This document shows, in pieces, positions 1 through 5,318 of a stretch of DNA of 7,314 nt (position 1 is the stretch's first letter; each line of letters begins with the position of its first letter). Source of the DNA: Sedimentisphaerales bacterium. Lineage in GTDB: Bacteria > Planctomycetota > Phycisphaerae > Sedimentisphaerales > Anaerobacaceae. Location: positions 1-7,314 of the forward strand of contig JAFGTU010000561.1 of the NCBI GenBank assembly GCA_016933985.1, in the 5' to 3' direction. The position numbers were made by a program, and so were the translations under genes. The notes beneath the pieces were generated by a model. That model worked only from the letters and a program-made list of their open reading frames with translations. It searched no databases and had not been told where the DNA came from.

Positions 1-573
1 GGCACAATCTTCGGCCGAGTTACCCATTACCGTTCGTGCCCCATTTGTCTCTGTTGCGAACGCTATCGATGCGATAACAGGCAGCGAGAATTCTCCCTTG
101 CAGGCGCGAACGGCGCACAGCACCTCGCGCAGGTCGATCATAGTCTCAATTATGAACGCATCGACCCCGGCTCCAGTTAGAACGCTGGCTTGCTCGATGA
201 AGGCTTCGCAGAACTGCGATTCCGTGTAATCGCCGTAAGGCTCGAGCAGTTTGCCGGTCGAGCCGATATCCCCCAATACATATCGGCTGTCAGCGGCGGC
301 TTGACGGGCCAGCTCCACCCCCGCCCGGTTCACCTCGTGGACCGAGACGCCGACATTATGTGTCTCAATATAGATGCGGTTCATCGTAAGGGTATTGGTG
401 GTCAGGGCGTGGCACCCACATTGCGCGTACTCCCTGTGGATATCCAAGACCGCCTTCGGATTATCAAGATTGTTGCTGCCCCGGGACATCAAACCGCGCT
501 TATCCAATTGCGTCCCCATGGCCCCATCGAGCAGGATTACGCTACTGCGGTTGAGAAATGTTTTGAAATCCAT
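1..573 (-). CDS. Homocysteine S-methyltransferase domain protein, N-terminal part (cut by left edge)
   Basis: The minus strand is open from the ATG at 573 to the edge, giving 191 residues without a stop. Residues 14-23 read LLDGAMGTQL, the signature opening of the homocysteine S-methyltransferase (Pfam S-methyl_trans) TIM barrel found in MetH module 1, BHMT and MmuM. It is followed by a DNP..V..IHREY segment (37-49), TTNTLTMNR (58-66) and an IIET stretch (141-144), all in the usual order. The family moves a methyl group to homocysteine thiol through a zinc held by cysteines near the barrel's C-terminal end. Those residues lie outside the window, so activity cannot be judged, nor whether a pterin- or corrinoid-binding module follows. 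A GGAAAGG ribosome site stands 5 bases before the ATG. The start lies inside the 3' end of the upstream HAD gene, which suggests co-transcription and translational coupling. Confidence 0.88.
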   Translation of the reverse strand, partial: MDFKTFLNRSSVILLDGAMGTQLDKRGLMSRGSNNLDNPKAVLDIHREYAQCGCHALTTNTLTMNRIYIETHNVGVSVHEVNRAGVELARQAAADSRYVLGDIGSTGKLLEPYGDYTESQFCEAFIEQASVLTGAGVDAFIIETMIDLREVLCAVRACKGEFSLPVIASIAFATETNGARTVMGNSAEDCA

Positions 574-1219
574 CTGTGCCTTTCCGGAGATGCCTACGGT
601 CGTGACCTGATGTAAAACCGCAGGCTAAGCAGGGGGAAAGTGCGTTTTTCACCTGTTCGACCGTCTCGAAGACAATCGCGTTTAGTCCCGCCTGCCTTGC
701 GGCTTCTACGTATTTTGTGTCGTCGTCAATATAAGCCGTTCGGCCGGGCGGCGAGCCGAGTTTCTCGACGGCGACATCGTAGATTCTCAGTTCCGGTTTT
801 CTAATACCTTCGACGCAGGAGAATACCTGGACATCAAACATATCGTATCCCATGCGGTCGAAATACTCTGCTGCAGGCGCTTCGGTATTGGATAGTACGG
901 CGGTTTTGCAGCCCTGCCGTTGCAAGCCGGCGGCCAATGCGAACATCTCCGGCCTTGCCGCGTATGCGGCGGCGAAGCCATCGCCCCATAATGACCGACT
1001 CTTGGGCGTCGGCACGTTCAGCTCGCCGCAGACCCGCTCCCAGAAGGCATCTTCGCTTATTGCGCCTATTTGGAATTCCGGCATAAACCGTGCAATCGCC
1101 TCGGCCAAGTCCTCTTCGCACGCGCCCAACGCGTCGGCACAGTACCGCAACCGCTGCGGCGCAGGGTCGTCAATCAGCACGCCTCCCCAATCGAATATGA
1201 CGGATTCAATTCTTTCCAT
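542..1219 (-). CDS. HAD-superfamily hydrolase (YihX-like group)
   Basis: This 225-residue protein is probably a cytoplasmic phosphatase of the haloacid dehalogenase fold. Motif I is FDWGGVLID with nucleophile D10. The residue two places on is G12 rather than the general-acid Asp of classical phosphatases, as in the DLGNV motif of E. coli YihX. Motif II is VLSN (S110), motif III is K141 in GIRKPELRIYD, and motif IV is YIDDD (163-167) followed by A..AGLNAIVF. A helical cap fills about 20-90. I chose the ATG at 1219 because it places D10 where the family has it. An ATG at 1246 has a better spaced GAGGA and would add nine residues. Homology seems to end near residue 196. Residues 198-205 are encoded by a REP-like palindrome, and the last 20 residues read through the ribosome site and start of the next gene, so the tail is probably acquired. 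The substrate is unknown. Confidence 0.88.
   Translation of the reverse strand: MERIESVIFDWGGVLIDDPAPQRLRYCADALGACEEDLAEAIARFMPEFQIGAISEDAFWERVCGELNVPTPKSRSLWGDGFAAAYAARPEMFALAAGLQRQGCKTAVLSNTEAPAAEYFDRMGYDMFDVQVFSCVEGIRKPELRIYDVAVEKLGSPPGRTAYIDDDTKYVEAARQAGLNAIVFETVEQVKNALSPCLACGFTSGHDRRHLRKGTDGFQNISQPQ
605..630 (-). repeat. REP-like palindrome copy 0, degenerate, inside the HAD gene
   Basis: Read on the minus strand it is GCTTAG, arm CCTGCGGT, loop TTT, arm ACATCAGG, then T: the same 26-base plan as the three copies around the RAYT gene. The first arm and loop are identical to copy 3 (3677-3702). The second arm has two mismatches (ACATCAGG instead of ACCGCAGG), so pairing is broken in the middle. 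It lies in frame within the HAD coding sequence and encodes residues L198-G205. Confidence 0.7.
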
Positions 1220-1266
1220 AGCTACAGCGAGTCCTTCAACAAACATCCGATTTTCGTCCTCAAGAC

Positions 1267-1293
1267 GATATACCGGCCGCACCTGCATATCAA
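1267..1293 (-). promoter_or_regulatory. Possible weak promoter for the HAD-methyltransferase pair
   Basis: On the minus strand TTGATA (1293-1288) is followed after 15 bases by TATATC (1272-1267). The spacer is short and the -10 box imperfect, so this is tentative. Transcription would begin near 1260, which would favour the HAD start at 1219 over those at 1246 and 1288. Confidence 0.3.
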
Positions 1294-1334
1294 GACTTAA
1301 TCAGCATATATCGGCTCGTTGTCGGTGTTCGCCT

Positions 1335-1363
1335 TTGACGAAGCGGGCGGCAGAGCATATAAT
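1335..1363 (+). promoter_or_regulatory. Sigma-70-type promoter for rmuC
   Basis: TTGACG (1335-1340) and a perfect TATAAT (1358-1363) are separated by 17 bases. Transcription would begin near 1370, giving an untranslated leader of about 20 bases before the rmuC ATG at 1390. The match is close to the E. coli housekeeping consensus. The promoter lies in the gap shared with the divergent HAD gene. Confidence 0.8.
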
Positions 1364-1389
1364 CCAACCGTTTTGTGAAGGGTAAGTCT

Positions 1390-2424
1390 ATGGAGCAGGT
1401 TCTGATTGTAGTCGGTATTGTCTTGACGTTGGCCGTATTGGGGCTGCTGGTCTGGCTGATCAGCTCGACTTTTGCGGCGAGAAGGGAGATGGCCGGGCAG
1501 GCCGGCGGCATCGGTCTGGTCCAGCAGCAGCTCGAGGCGTTGAAAGCGGCGCAGGATAAGACGTCAGAGAATATGCAAAAGTCTCTACAGGTCGGCCAAA
1601 GCACGCTGACGGCGAGCCTGCAATCGAGCCAGAAGGTCCTCGGCGAGCTGCACAGCCAGATCGGCGAGCTGCACGGGACCAACAAGCAGATGATGCAGAT
1701 AGGTAGCGAGGTGAGGCGGCTACAGGATATTCTAAGCAGCCCAAAGCTGCGAGGGCAGATGGGCGAATGGTCGCTCGAAAACCTTCTCTCTACTATCTTG
1801 CCCAAAGATGCCTACAGCTTACAGCACACGTTCAAGGATGGGAAAATGGTCGATGCCCTGATAAAGCTGGCCGACTTCTCCGTGCCGATCGACGCCAAGT
1901 TCCCGCTGCCGGGGTTCGAAAGAGTGGTAAAGGCCGGGAGCGAGGAGGAGAAGACCAGGCTTCGCAAGCAGTTCATCAAAGACTGCACTACTCACATCGA
2001 CAAGATCGCCTCTTCCTATATCCGTCCCGCCGAGGGCACACTCGATTTTGCGATGATGTACATCCCGGCCGAAAACGTCTATTACGAGACAATCGTCAAA
2101 TATGCCGGCGAAACGAACGATATCCTCAAGTACGCGCTCGATAAGAAGGTGATACCCGTCTCGCCGAACCTGTTGTATGCGTATTTGATGACGGTGGTGA
2201 TGGGGCTTCACGGTCTGCAGATTGAAAAACAGGCCGCCGAGATACGCCAGAACCTCAAGAAGCTCAATGCCTCCTTCGCCGAATTCATCTCGGGCTGGGA
2301 CACATTAGGCCGACACCTGCGAAACGCCAACAATCAATACGACGAAGGCCAAAAGAAATTGGACCGCCTCGGCCTCCAACTCGGACAGATCGGCGATGAG
2401 TCCATTACGGAGGCGAAAGAATAA
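1390..2424 (+). CDS. rmuC: DNA recombination protein RmuC
   Basis: This is a 344-residue member of the RmuC family. In E. coli rmuC mutations raise rearrangement at short inverted repeats, and the protein carries a nuclease-like fold. Residues 4-27 form one hydrophobic segment that should anchor it to the inner membrane. A Gln- and Glu-rich stretch (about 42-112) looks like coiled coil. The RmuC domain follows with KLRGQMGEWSLENLL (119-133), PIDAKFPL (166-173), DFAMMYIPAENVYY (219-232) and VSPNLLYAYL (257-266), all family hallmarks. Length is on the short side for the family, with a small tail after the domain. I chose the ATG at 1390, with AAGGG seven bases upstream; an in-frame GTG at 1375 lacks a comparable site and would lie only a few bases after the predicted transcription start. 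The TAA overlaps the next ATG by one base (TAATG), so the two genes are almost certainly co-translated. Confidence 0.94.
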   Translation: MEQVLIVVGIVLTLAVLGLLVWLISSTFAARREMAGQAGGIGLVQQQLEALKAAQDKTSENMQKSLQVGQSTLTASLQSSQKVLGELHSQIGELHGTNKQMMQIGSEVRRLQDILSSPKLRGQMGEWSLENLLSTILPKDAYSLQHTFKDGKMVDALIKLADFSVPIDAKFPLPGFERVVKAGSEEEKTRLRKQFIKDCTTHIDKIASSYIRPAEGTLDFAMMYIPAENVYYETIVKYAGETNDILKYALDKKVIPVSPNLLYAYLMTVVMGLHGLQIEKQAAEIRQNLKKLNASFAEFISGWDTLGRHLRNANNQYDEGQKKLDRLGLQLGQIGDESITEAKE

Positions 2425-3170
2425 TGAAAAGAATGAAGAATCTCTACAAGGCGGTCGGCTGCGCGATGATTATGGGTGCGGGTATCTTGATCTTTCTTTC
2501 TTATCACTCGCTGTTGGGCTGTGATTCGCAAGCAGAAAGGCTAATTCAGATATTGACGGGATTGGCCGTCGCAATTACCGCCCTCGTAGCCGTATCTGTG
2601 GCGGACCCAAAGAAAGACAGAGTGCAGGCGGTTGTGACGAAGCCTTATGTAATACCCAATATCAAGAATTGGAAGGAAACTTATCCAAAGAATGAGTTGA
2701 CGGGTATGGCGGCGGAGTTTTTTGCCAACTTTGCCGATCCAATCACCTCCTACAAAGTTCAATTTAAGATAGAAAATACATCCAGCTTTGACTGGGCAAA
2801 TCCGATAGTTACGTTTTGGCTACCGCCGGAGAAGCAGCATCCTCAGAAAAAAGAGAAAGAAGAAGGGAATACGTATTCTGAACTGAGTTATAATTCCAGT
2901 ATTTATAATGTACAAGGGGATGTCCGAAAATTTGAGATGGTGGGCGCGGTCGTTATATCGAATAGGAATCTCCCCTACTGGAAACAAGGGAAGCACCTTA
3001 CATTTTGGATAAAGATGACGCTCAGTGGGGAAGATTCGAATCCGGTGGATATCGAGGTGTCCGTTGACTGTGATAATGCTGATGGGTACACGAAGACAGT
3101 CGCGCTAAATCCCAAGGAATTACTCGAAGGTGTTGAACCGGAAGAGACCCTGGGTGAAACCCAGGGCTAA
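2424..3170 (+). CDS. Membrane protein of unknown function with two N-terminal membrane segments
   Basis: I do not recognise this 248-residue protein. A basic N-terminus (MKRMKNLYK) precedes a hydrophobic segment (about 9-28), a short loop, and a second segment (about 41-60), followed by the basic DPKKDR. By the positive-inside rule this is a hairpin with both ends in the cytoplasm. The remaining 180 or so residues look like a beta-rich soluble domain with alternating strands (KVQFKIENTS, NPIVTFWLPP, HLTFWIKMTL, IEVSVDCDN) and a charged insert (137-148). The ATG overlaps the rmuC stop (TAATG), with GGAGG ten bases upstream, so translation is coupled to rmuC. The gene is visibly AT-richer than its neighbours, particularly around 2640-2960, which hints at a separate origin. 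The last seven residues (TLGETQG) and the TAA stop are supplied by a REP-like palindrome. A membrane-tethered binding or sensor domain is possible, but this is a guess. Confidence 0.8.
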   Translation: MKRMKNLYKAVGCAMIMGAGILIFLSYHSLLGCDSQAERLIQILTGLAVAITALVAVSVADPKKDRVQAVVTKPYVIPNIKNWKETYPKNELTGMAAEFFANFADPITSYKVQFKIENTSSFDWANPIVTFWLPPEKQHPQKKEKEEGNTYSELSYNSSIYNVQGDVRKFEMVGAVVISNRNLPYWKQGKHLTFWIKMTLSGEDSNPVDIEVSVDCDNADGYTKTVALNPKELLEGVEPEETLGETQG

Positions 3171-3172
3171 AT
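3147..3172 (-). repeat. REP-like palindrome copy 1, upstream of the RAYT gene
   Basis: Read on the minus strand it is ATTTAG, arm CCCTGGGT, loop TTC, perfectly complementary arm ACCCAGGG, then T. On the plus strand it covers the last codons and TAA stop of the unknown membrane protein, and ends just before the GAGGA ribosome site of the RAYT gene (3173-3177). Confidence 0.85.
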
Positions 3173-3183
3173 GAGGATGTGGT

Positions 3184-3636
3184 GTGGGGAAGACACTCGG
3201 ATATATGCTTACTTGGACTACGTATGGGACTTGGTTGCAGGGAGATGAACGCAGGTGTGTGAGGGACGGGAAAATACTTCCCGGGAACAAAGGGCTTGCA
3301 CAGGCGAACGCGCTGTCGCAGGTTCAACATTCCGTCAAGTTGTCACGAATGCAGCGAGAAAGGGTGCGCGAGGCTATCATAGAGGAGGCCGCGTTGCGAG
3401 GGCAGAATGTTTACCCGTTGGCGGTCAAGGCAACACATGTTCATATAGTTGCAGAGAATACTCGGCTGCCGATCAGCAACATGGTCGCTTACTACAAGAA
3501 AGCGGGCCGACTGGCGTTAAAAGCAGTTGGCCATACCGGCAAGGTCTGGACACGAGGATATGACAAGAGGTTTTGTTTCGACCAGGCAAGTCTGAGACGG
3601 CGGATAGAGTATGCCCAGAGTCAAAACCCGGCGTGA
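3184..3636 (+). CDS. REP-associated tyrosine transposase (RAYT, IS200-like HUH/Y1 family)
   Basis: This is a 150-residue single-strand DNA transposase of the Y1 class, opening with GYMLTWTTYGTWLQGDE (6-22), a start typical of this transposase family. The HUH metal-binding pair is H85-V86-H87 (THVHIVAEN). The catalytic tyrosine is most likely Y143 (RRRIEYAQSQN), matching the C-terminal Y..NQ or Y..NP helix of IS200 and RAYT proteins; Y103 and Y104 are alternatives. The family nicks and joins single-stranded DNA at palindromes through a phosphotyrosine bond. No other start fits the frame as well as the GTG at 3184, which has GAGGA six bases upstream; ATGs at 3171 and 3177 are out of frame. The stop TGA (3634-3636) lies inside palindrome copy 2, only seven residues after Y143, so the C-terminus is short. 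The HUH pair and likely Tyr are present, so it may be active. Confidence 0.9.
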   Translation: MGKTLGYMLTWTTYGTWLQGDERRCVRDGKILPGNKGLAQANALSQVQHSVKLSRMQRERVREAIIEEAALRGQNVYPLAVKATHVHIVAENTRLPISNMVAYYKKAGRLALKAVGHTGKVWTRGYDKRFCFDQASLRRRIEYAQSQNPA

Positions 3637-3651
3637 AACGCCGGGCTAAAT
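3626..3651 (-). repeat. REP-like palindrome copy 2, at the RAYT stop codon
   Basis: Read on the minus strand it is ATTTAG, arm CCCGGCGT, loop TTC, perfectly complementary arm ACGCCGGG, then T. Compared with copy 1 the tag, loop and final T are unchanged, while arm bases differ with compensating changes. On the plus strand it contains the RAYT stop TGA at 3634-3636. Confidence 0.87.
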
Positions 3652-3683
3652 AGTTGTATATAGCCTAAATAGTCGTATATAGC
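3646..3683 (+). repeat. Two 19-base tandem units between palindromes 2 and 3
   Basis: Bases 3646-3664 and 3665-3683 are the same 19-base unit with a single difference (T at 3655, C at 3674). Each unit starts with CTAAATAG, the outer tail of copy 2 on this strand, and ends with GTATATAGC, the run-in to copy 3. The spacer of the inverted pair is therefore duplicated. Confidence 0.85.
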
Positions 3684-3702
3684 CTGCGGTTTTACCGCAG
3701 GT
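3677..3702 (+). repeat. REP-like palindrome copy 3, inverted relative to copies 0-2
   Basis: On the plus strand it is ATATAG, arm CCTGCGGT, loop TTT, perfectly complementary arm ACCGCAGG, then T. The TAG end faces that of copy 2, so the two form an inverted pair like a BIME. Its first arm and loop are identical to copy 0 at 605-630. Confidence 0.85.
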
Positions 3703-3750
3703 TCGTGCTTGTTAGGGGGGGACGCGCGGTCGGGAGTTTGCGCGTGCATA

Positions 3751-3778
3751 TTGACTGGGGCGGTATGCGGGGTATAAT
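3751..3778 (+). promoter_or_regulatory. Sigma-70-type promoter for efp
   Basis: TTGACT (3751-3756) and a perfect TATAAT (3773-3778) are separated by 16 bases. The start would be near 3785, leaving a leader of about 40 bases before the GTG at 3826. A 6-base inverted repeat (ACGCGC 3722-3727, GCGCGT 3740-3745) lies just upstream. The promoter separates efp transcription from the RAYT module. Confidence 0.8.
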
Positions 3779-3825
3779 CTCGGTTTTTCCGTTGAATAGA
3801 AGGAATTGTCCATAGGAGATTTGAC

Positions 3826-4383
3826 GTGAAGGCAAGCGACATCAGGCCGGGGATGGCGGTTACTCTCGAAGGGGCATTATATGTATGTGTTCAGGCGACT
3901 CACGTAACGCCGGGCAATTTGCGGGCGTTCGTGCAGGCGAAGATTCGGCGGGTATCGGACGGAGTGATATTCGAGAAGCGGCTGCGGTCAACCGAGGAGG
4001 TGGAGCAGGCTTTTCTTGACCGGCGAGATATGGAATACCTGTACTCCGACCGGACGGGGCACGTACTGATGGACAACCAGACGTATGACCAGGTGACGGT
4101 AGGCGATGAGATGTTTGGCGAGTCGATAAAGTACGTCAGGCCGAACACCGCCCTTACGGTTCTTTTGCACGAGGGGAAGGTCGTGGCGTTTGAGCTGCCG
4201 AAGGCGGTTGATTTGAAGGTGACGGAGACAAGCCCGGTTCCGCGGGGGGCGACGGTTACAAACCAGATGAAGGACGCGGTTCTGGAGACGGGCCTTAAAA
4301 CACGGGTGCCTCCGTTTATTGATGTGGGCGAGGTCGTCCGGGTAAGCACAGAGGACGGCTCATATATTTCCAGGGGGAAGTAG
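3826..4383 (+). CDS. efp: Translation elongation factor P
   Basis: This 185-residue protein is the usual EF-P length. EF-P binds the ribosome between the P and E sites and relieves stalling at proline runs. Domain I (about 1-62) has an opening of the form DIRPGM and the tip loop HVTPGNLRAF (26-35). Domain II (about 65-126) contains MEYLYSD, and domain III (about 128-185) contains ETGLKTRVPPFIDVGE and ends in GSYISRGK. The residue aligned with the modified Lys34 of E. coli EF-P (PGKGQAF) is N31, with R33 nearby, so lysine-based modification at the tip is not possible there. Tip residues other than Lys and Arg occur naturally, and PGNLR or PGNWR loops are, as I recall, common in Planctomycetota and some other phyla. 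The GTG start is fixed by AGGAG at 3814-3818, seven bases upstream. It has its own promoter. Confidence 0.95.
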   Translation: MKASDIRPGMAVTLEGALYVCVQATHVTPGNLRAFVQAKIRRVSDGVIFEKRLRSTEEVEQAFLDRRDMEYLYSDRTGHVLMDNQTYDQVTVGDEMFGESIKYVRPNTALTVLLHEGKVVAFELPKAVDLKVTETSPVPRGATVTNQMKDAVLETGLKTRVPPFIDVGEVVRVSTEDGSYISRGK

Positions 4384-4524
4384 GAGGCCCGGCAGTCGGA
4401 TTTGGAGCGGGGGGCGCCGGACCGGCAGATCGGCGATGAGGCGGCATAGAGCGACGTTGCCGGAAACCAATTGGCTCTCACCACTAAAACCGGCAGTGCG
4501 CCCGAAAAAGATGGCCAAAGATAT

Positions 4525-4553
4525 TTGACACAATTGATTTTGGTTCTTAGTAT
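4525..4553 (+). promoter_or_regulatory. Sigma-70-type promoter for the thioredoxin gene
   Basis: A perfect TTGACA (4525-4530) is followed after 17 bases by TAGTAT (4548-4553). Transcription would begin near 4560, about 55 bases before the ATG at 4616. This is the only clear signal in the 232-base gap after efp; the rest of the gap shows no gene I can support. Confidence 0.72.
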
Positions 4554-4601
4554 TGCTCACGATGGGTTTTGGTATTTGTTTTTTTGGCAACCTATTGGTG
4601 C

Positions 4602-4607
4602 AAGGAG
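4602..4607 (+). promoter_or_regulatory. Ribosome binding site fixing the thioredoxin start
   Basis: AAGGAG lies eight bases before the ATG at 4616. The frame is open further upstream (a TTG at 4553 and an ATG at 4562), but the residues encoded there are hydrophobic and unlike thioredoxin, and the TTG would fall inside the -10 box. Confidence 0.8.
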
Positions 4608-4615
4608 CGTTGACT

Positions 4616-4951
4616 ATGGAAGAACGCGTGGCTGTTGATCTTACGGATGATAGTTATGACAGCGAGGTATTGGAGTCGGATGCCCTGGTGCTGGTTGATT
4701 TTTGGGCGGAATGGTGCGGGCCTTGTCGCATGGCGGGCCCGGTGCTTGAGAATATAGCCGAGGAATTTAAGGGAAACGTAAAGGTTTGCATGATGAACAT
4801 CGACGAGTATCGTGACTCAGCGGTCAAGGCCGGCGTTACGAGCATCCCGACGCTGAACATCTACAAGGCCGGCCAGATCGTCGATCAGATCAAAGGCGTT
4901 ACGCCGAGCTTCGAGGCGGATCTTCGCGAGAAGATCAATGCGCACTTATAA
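4616..4951 (+). CDS. trxA: Thioredoxin
   Basis: This 111-residue protein is a single classical thioredoxin domain, the general cytoplasmic disulfide reductant recycled by thioredoxin reductase. The active site WCGPC gives C34 and C37. The buried acid is D28 in VDFWAEW, and the cis-proline loop is SIPT with P78. Family order is intact from the N-terminal strand to the final helix, and length matches the roughly 108-residue E. coli protein. There is no signal peptide from the chosen start. One departure is MAGP after the active site, where M(I/L)AP is common. It has its own promoter, and its 3' end either overlaps or directly precedes the next gene, so the two are probably co-transcribed. Confidence 0.95.
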   Translation: MEERVAVDLTDDSYDSEVLESDALVLVDFWAEWCGPCRMAGPVLENIAEEFKGNVKVCMMNIDEYRDSAVKAGVTSIPTLNIYKAGQIVDQIKGVTPSFEADLREKINAHL

Positions 4952-5306
4952 CTGTAAAGTCATTCAAATGCACGATGTGAATTCTCTCAAGCCGTTGAAT
5001 ACCGCCGAATACCTCGACGAGCTGCTCGCCGACGGATTCATCGTCAAAGGCCCGCGAGACGACCCCGAAAGAGATGCGAGCCTGCTTAGGAAGCAGCTCG
5101 AAAAGGGCAAGGAGTTTACGCCCGAAGTGTGGTTTCCGGATAACGGCTTCAAGTTCGTTGAACCGAGCACTTTCACCAAAGGTTACAGGATTGCATATAA
5201 GATGATCGACAATTTCCCGGACGAGAGATACAACTCGAATTACAGCTTAGCCAAAGATGGCCGGCAGATACCTCTGTACTTAAAAATGGAATTGCCCGGC
5301 CATTAG
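4938..5306 (+). CDS. Small soluble protein of unknown function
   Basis: I do not recognise this 122-residue protein. It is charged and shows no signal peptide or membrane segment. It has an N-terminal helical-looking part (NTAEYLDELLADGF, 21-34; ERDASLLRKQLEKGKEF, 44-60) and an aromatic-rich second half (EVWFPDNGFKFVEPS, 63-77; NYSLAKDGRQIPLYLKMEL, 101-119). Codon choice (GAC, CTC, GCC, AAG, TTC) matches the neighbours and supports real coding. The ATG at 4938 would overlap the thioredoxin end by 14 bases; the ATG at 4968 (112 residues, MHDVNSL) leaves 16 bases between them. Neither has a good ribosome site (only GAGAAG before 4938), so the start is undecided and translational coupling to the thioredoxin gene is plausible. 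A link to redox work rests only on position. Confidence 0.72.
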   Translation: MRTYNCKVIQMHDVNSLKPLNTAEYLDELLADGFIVKGPRDDPERDASLLRKQLEKGKEFTPEVWFPDNGFKFVEPSTFTKGYRIAYKMIDNFPDERYNSNYSLAKDGRQIPLYLKMELPGH

Positions 5307-5318
5307 TGATGCCCCCGT

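Larger units (their letters stand above)
3147..3702 (+). mobile_element. REP-RAYT module: Y1 transposase gene with flanking palindromes
   Basis: The unit comprises palindrome copy 1, the RAYT gene, copy 2 in the same orientation, two 19-base tandem units, and copy 3 in inverse orientation. RAYT genes of other bacteria are typically single-copy genes flanked by the REP hairpins they act on, whose tetranucleotide GTAG lies 5' of the stem. Here the equivalent is TTAG or ATAG. The unit's outer limits are inferred from the palindromes; no target duplication is seen, and none is expected for this enzyme class. Confidence 0.72.

Noticed and set aside
190..615. A 141-codon plus-strand open frame
   Set aside because: It lies opposite the homocysteine methyltransferase gene, whose motifs and ribosome site are clear. 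The plus-strand protein has no recognisable domain.
852..1385. A 177-codon plus-strand open frame
   Set aside because: It is antisense to the HAD gene, is rich in Ser, Ala and Arg as mirror frames tend to be, and would run into the rmuC promoter and start.
1375..1389. GTG at 1375 as the rmuC start
   Set aside because: It lies only a few bases after the predicted transcription start and lacks a ribosome site; the ATG at 1390 has AAGGG at good spacing.
3683..3701. Palindrome copy 3 as a factor-independent terminator
   Set aside because: The stem is stable, but TTCGTGCTT rather than a T run follows; the shared design with the other copies explains it better.
3147..3702. A short CRISPR-like repeat array
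   Set aside because: The palindromes are few, in mixed orientation, unevenly spaced and variable in their arms, with a transposase gene between them; no cas gene is present.
4426..4440. A 15-base exact match to 2386-2400 in the 3' end of rmuC (cagatcggcgatgag)
   Set aside because: The match does not extend on either side, and similar words recur in this codon usage (for example within rmuC near 1655-1670), so chance is adequate.
3900..4484. A 194-codon minus-strand open frame
   Set aside because: It mirrors efp, which is unmistakable on the plus strand.
4458..4495. TGCCGG and CCGGCA inverted repeat as an efp terminator
   Set aside because: The arms are only 6 bases, the loop is 26 bases, and no T run follows.
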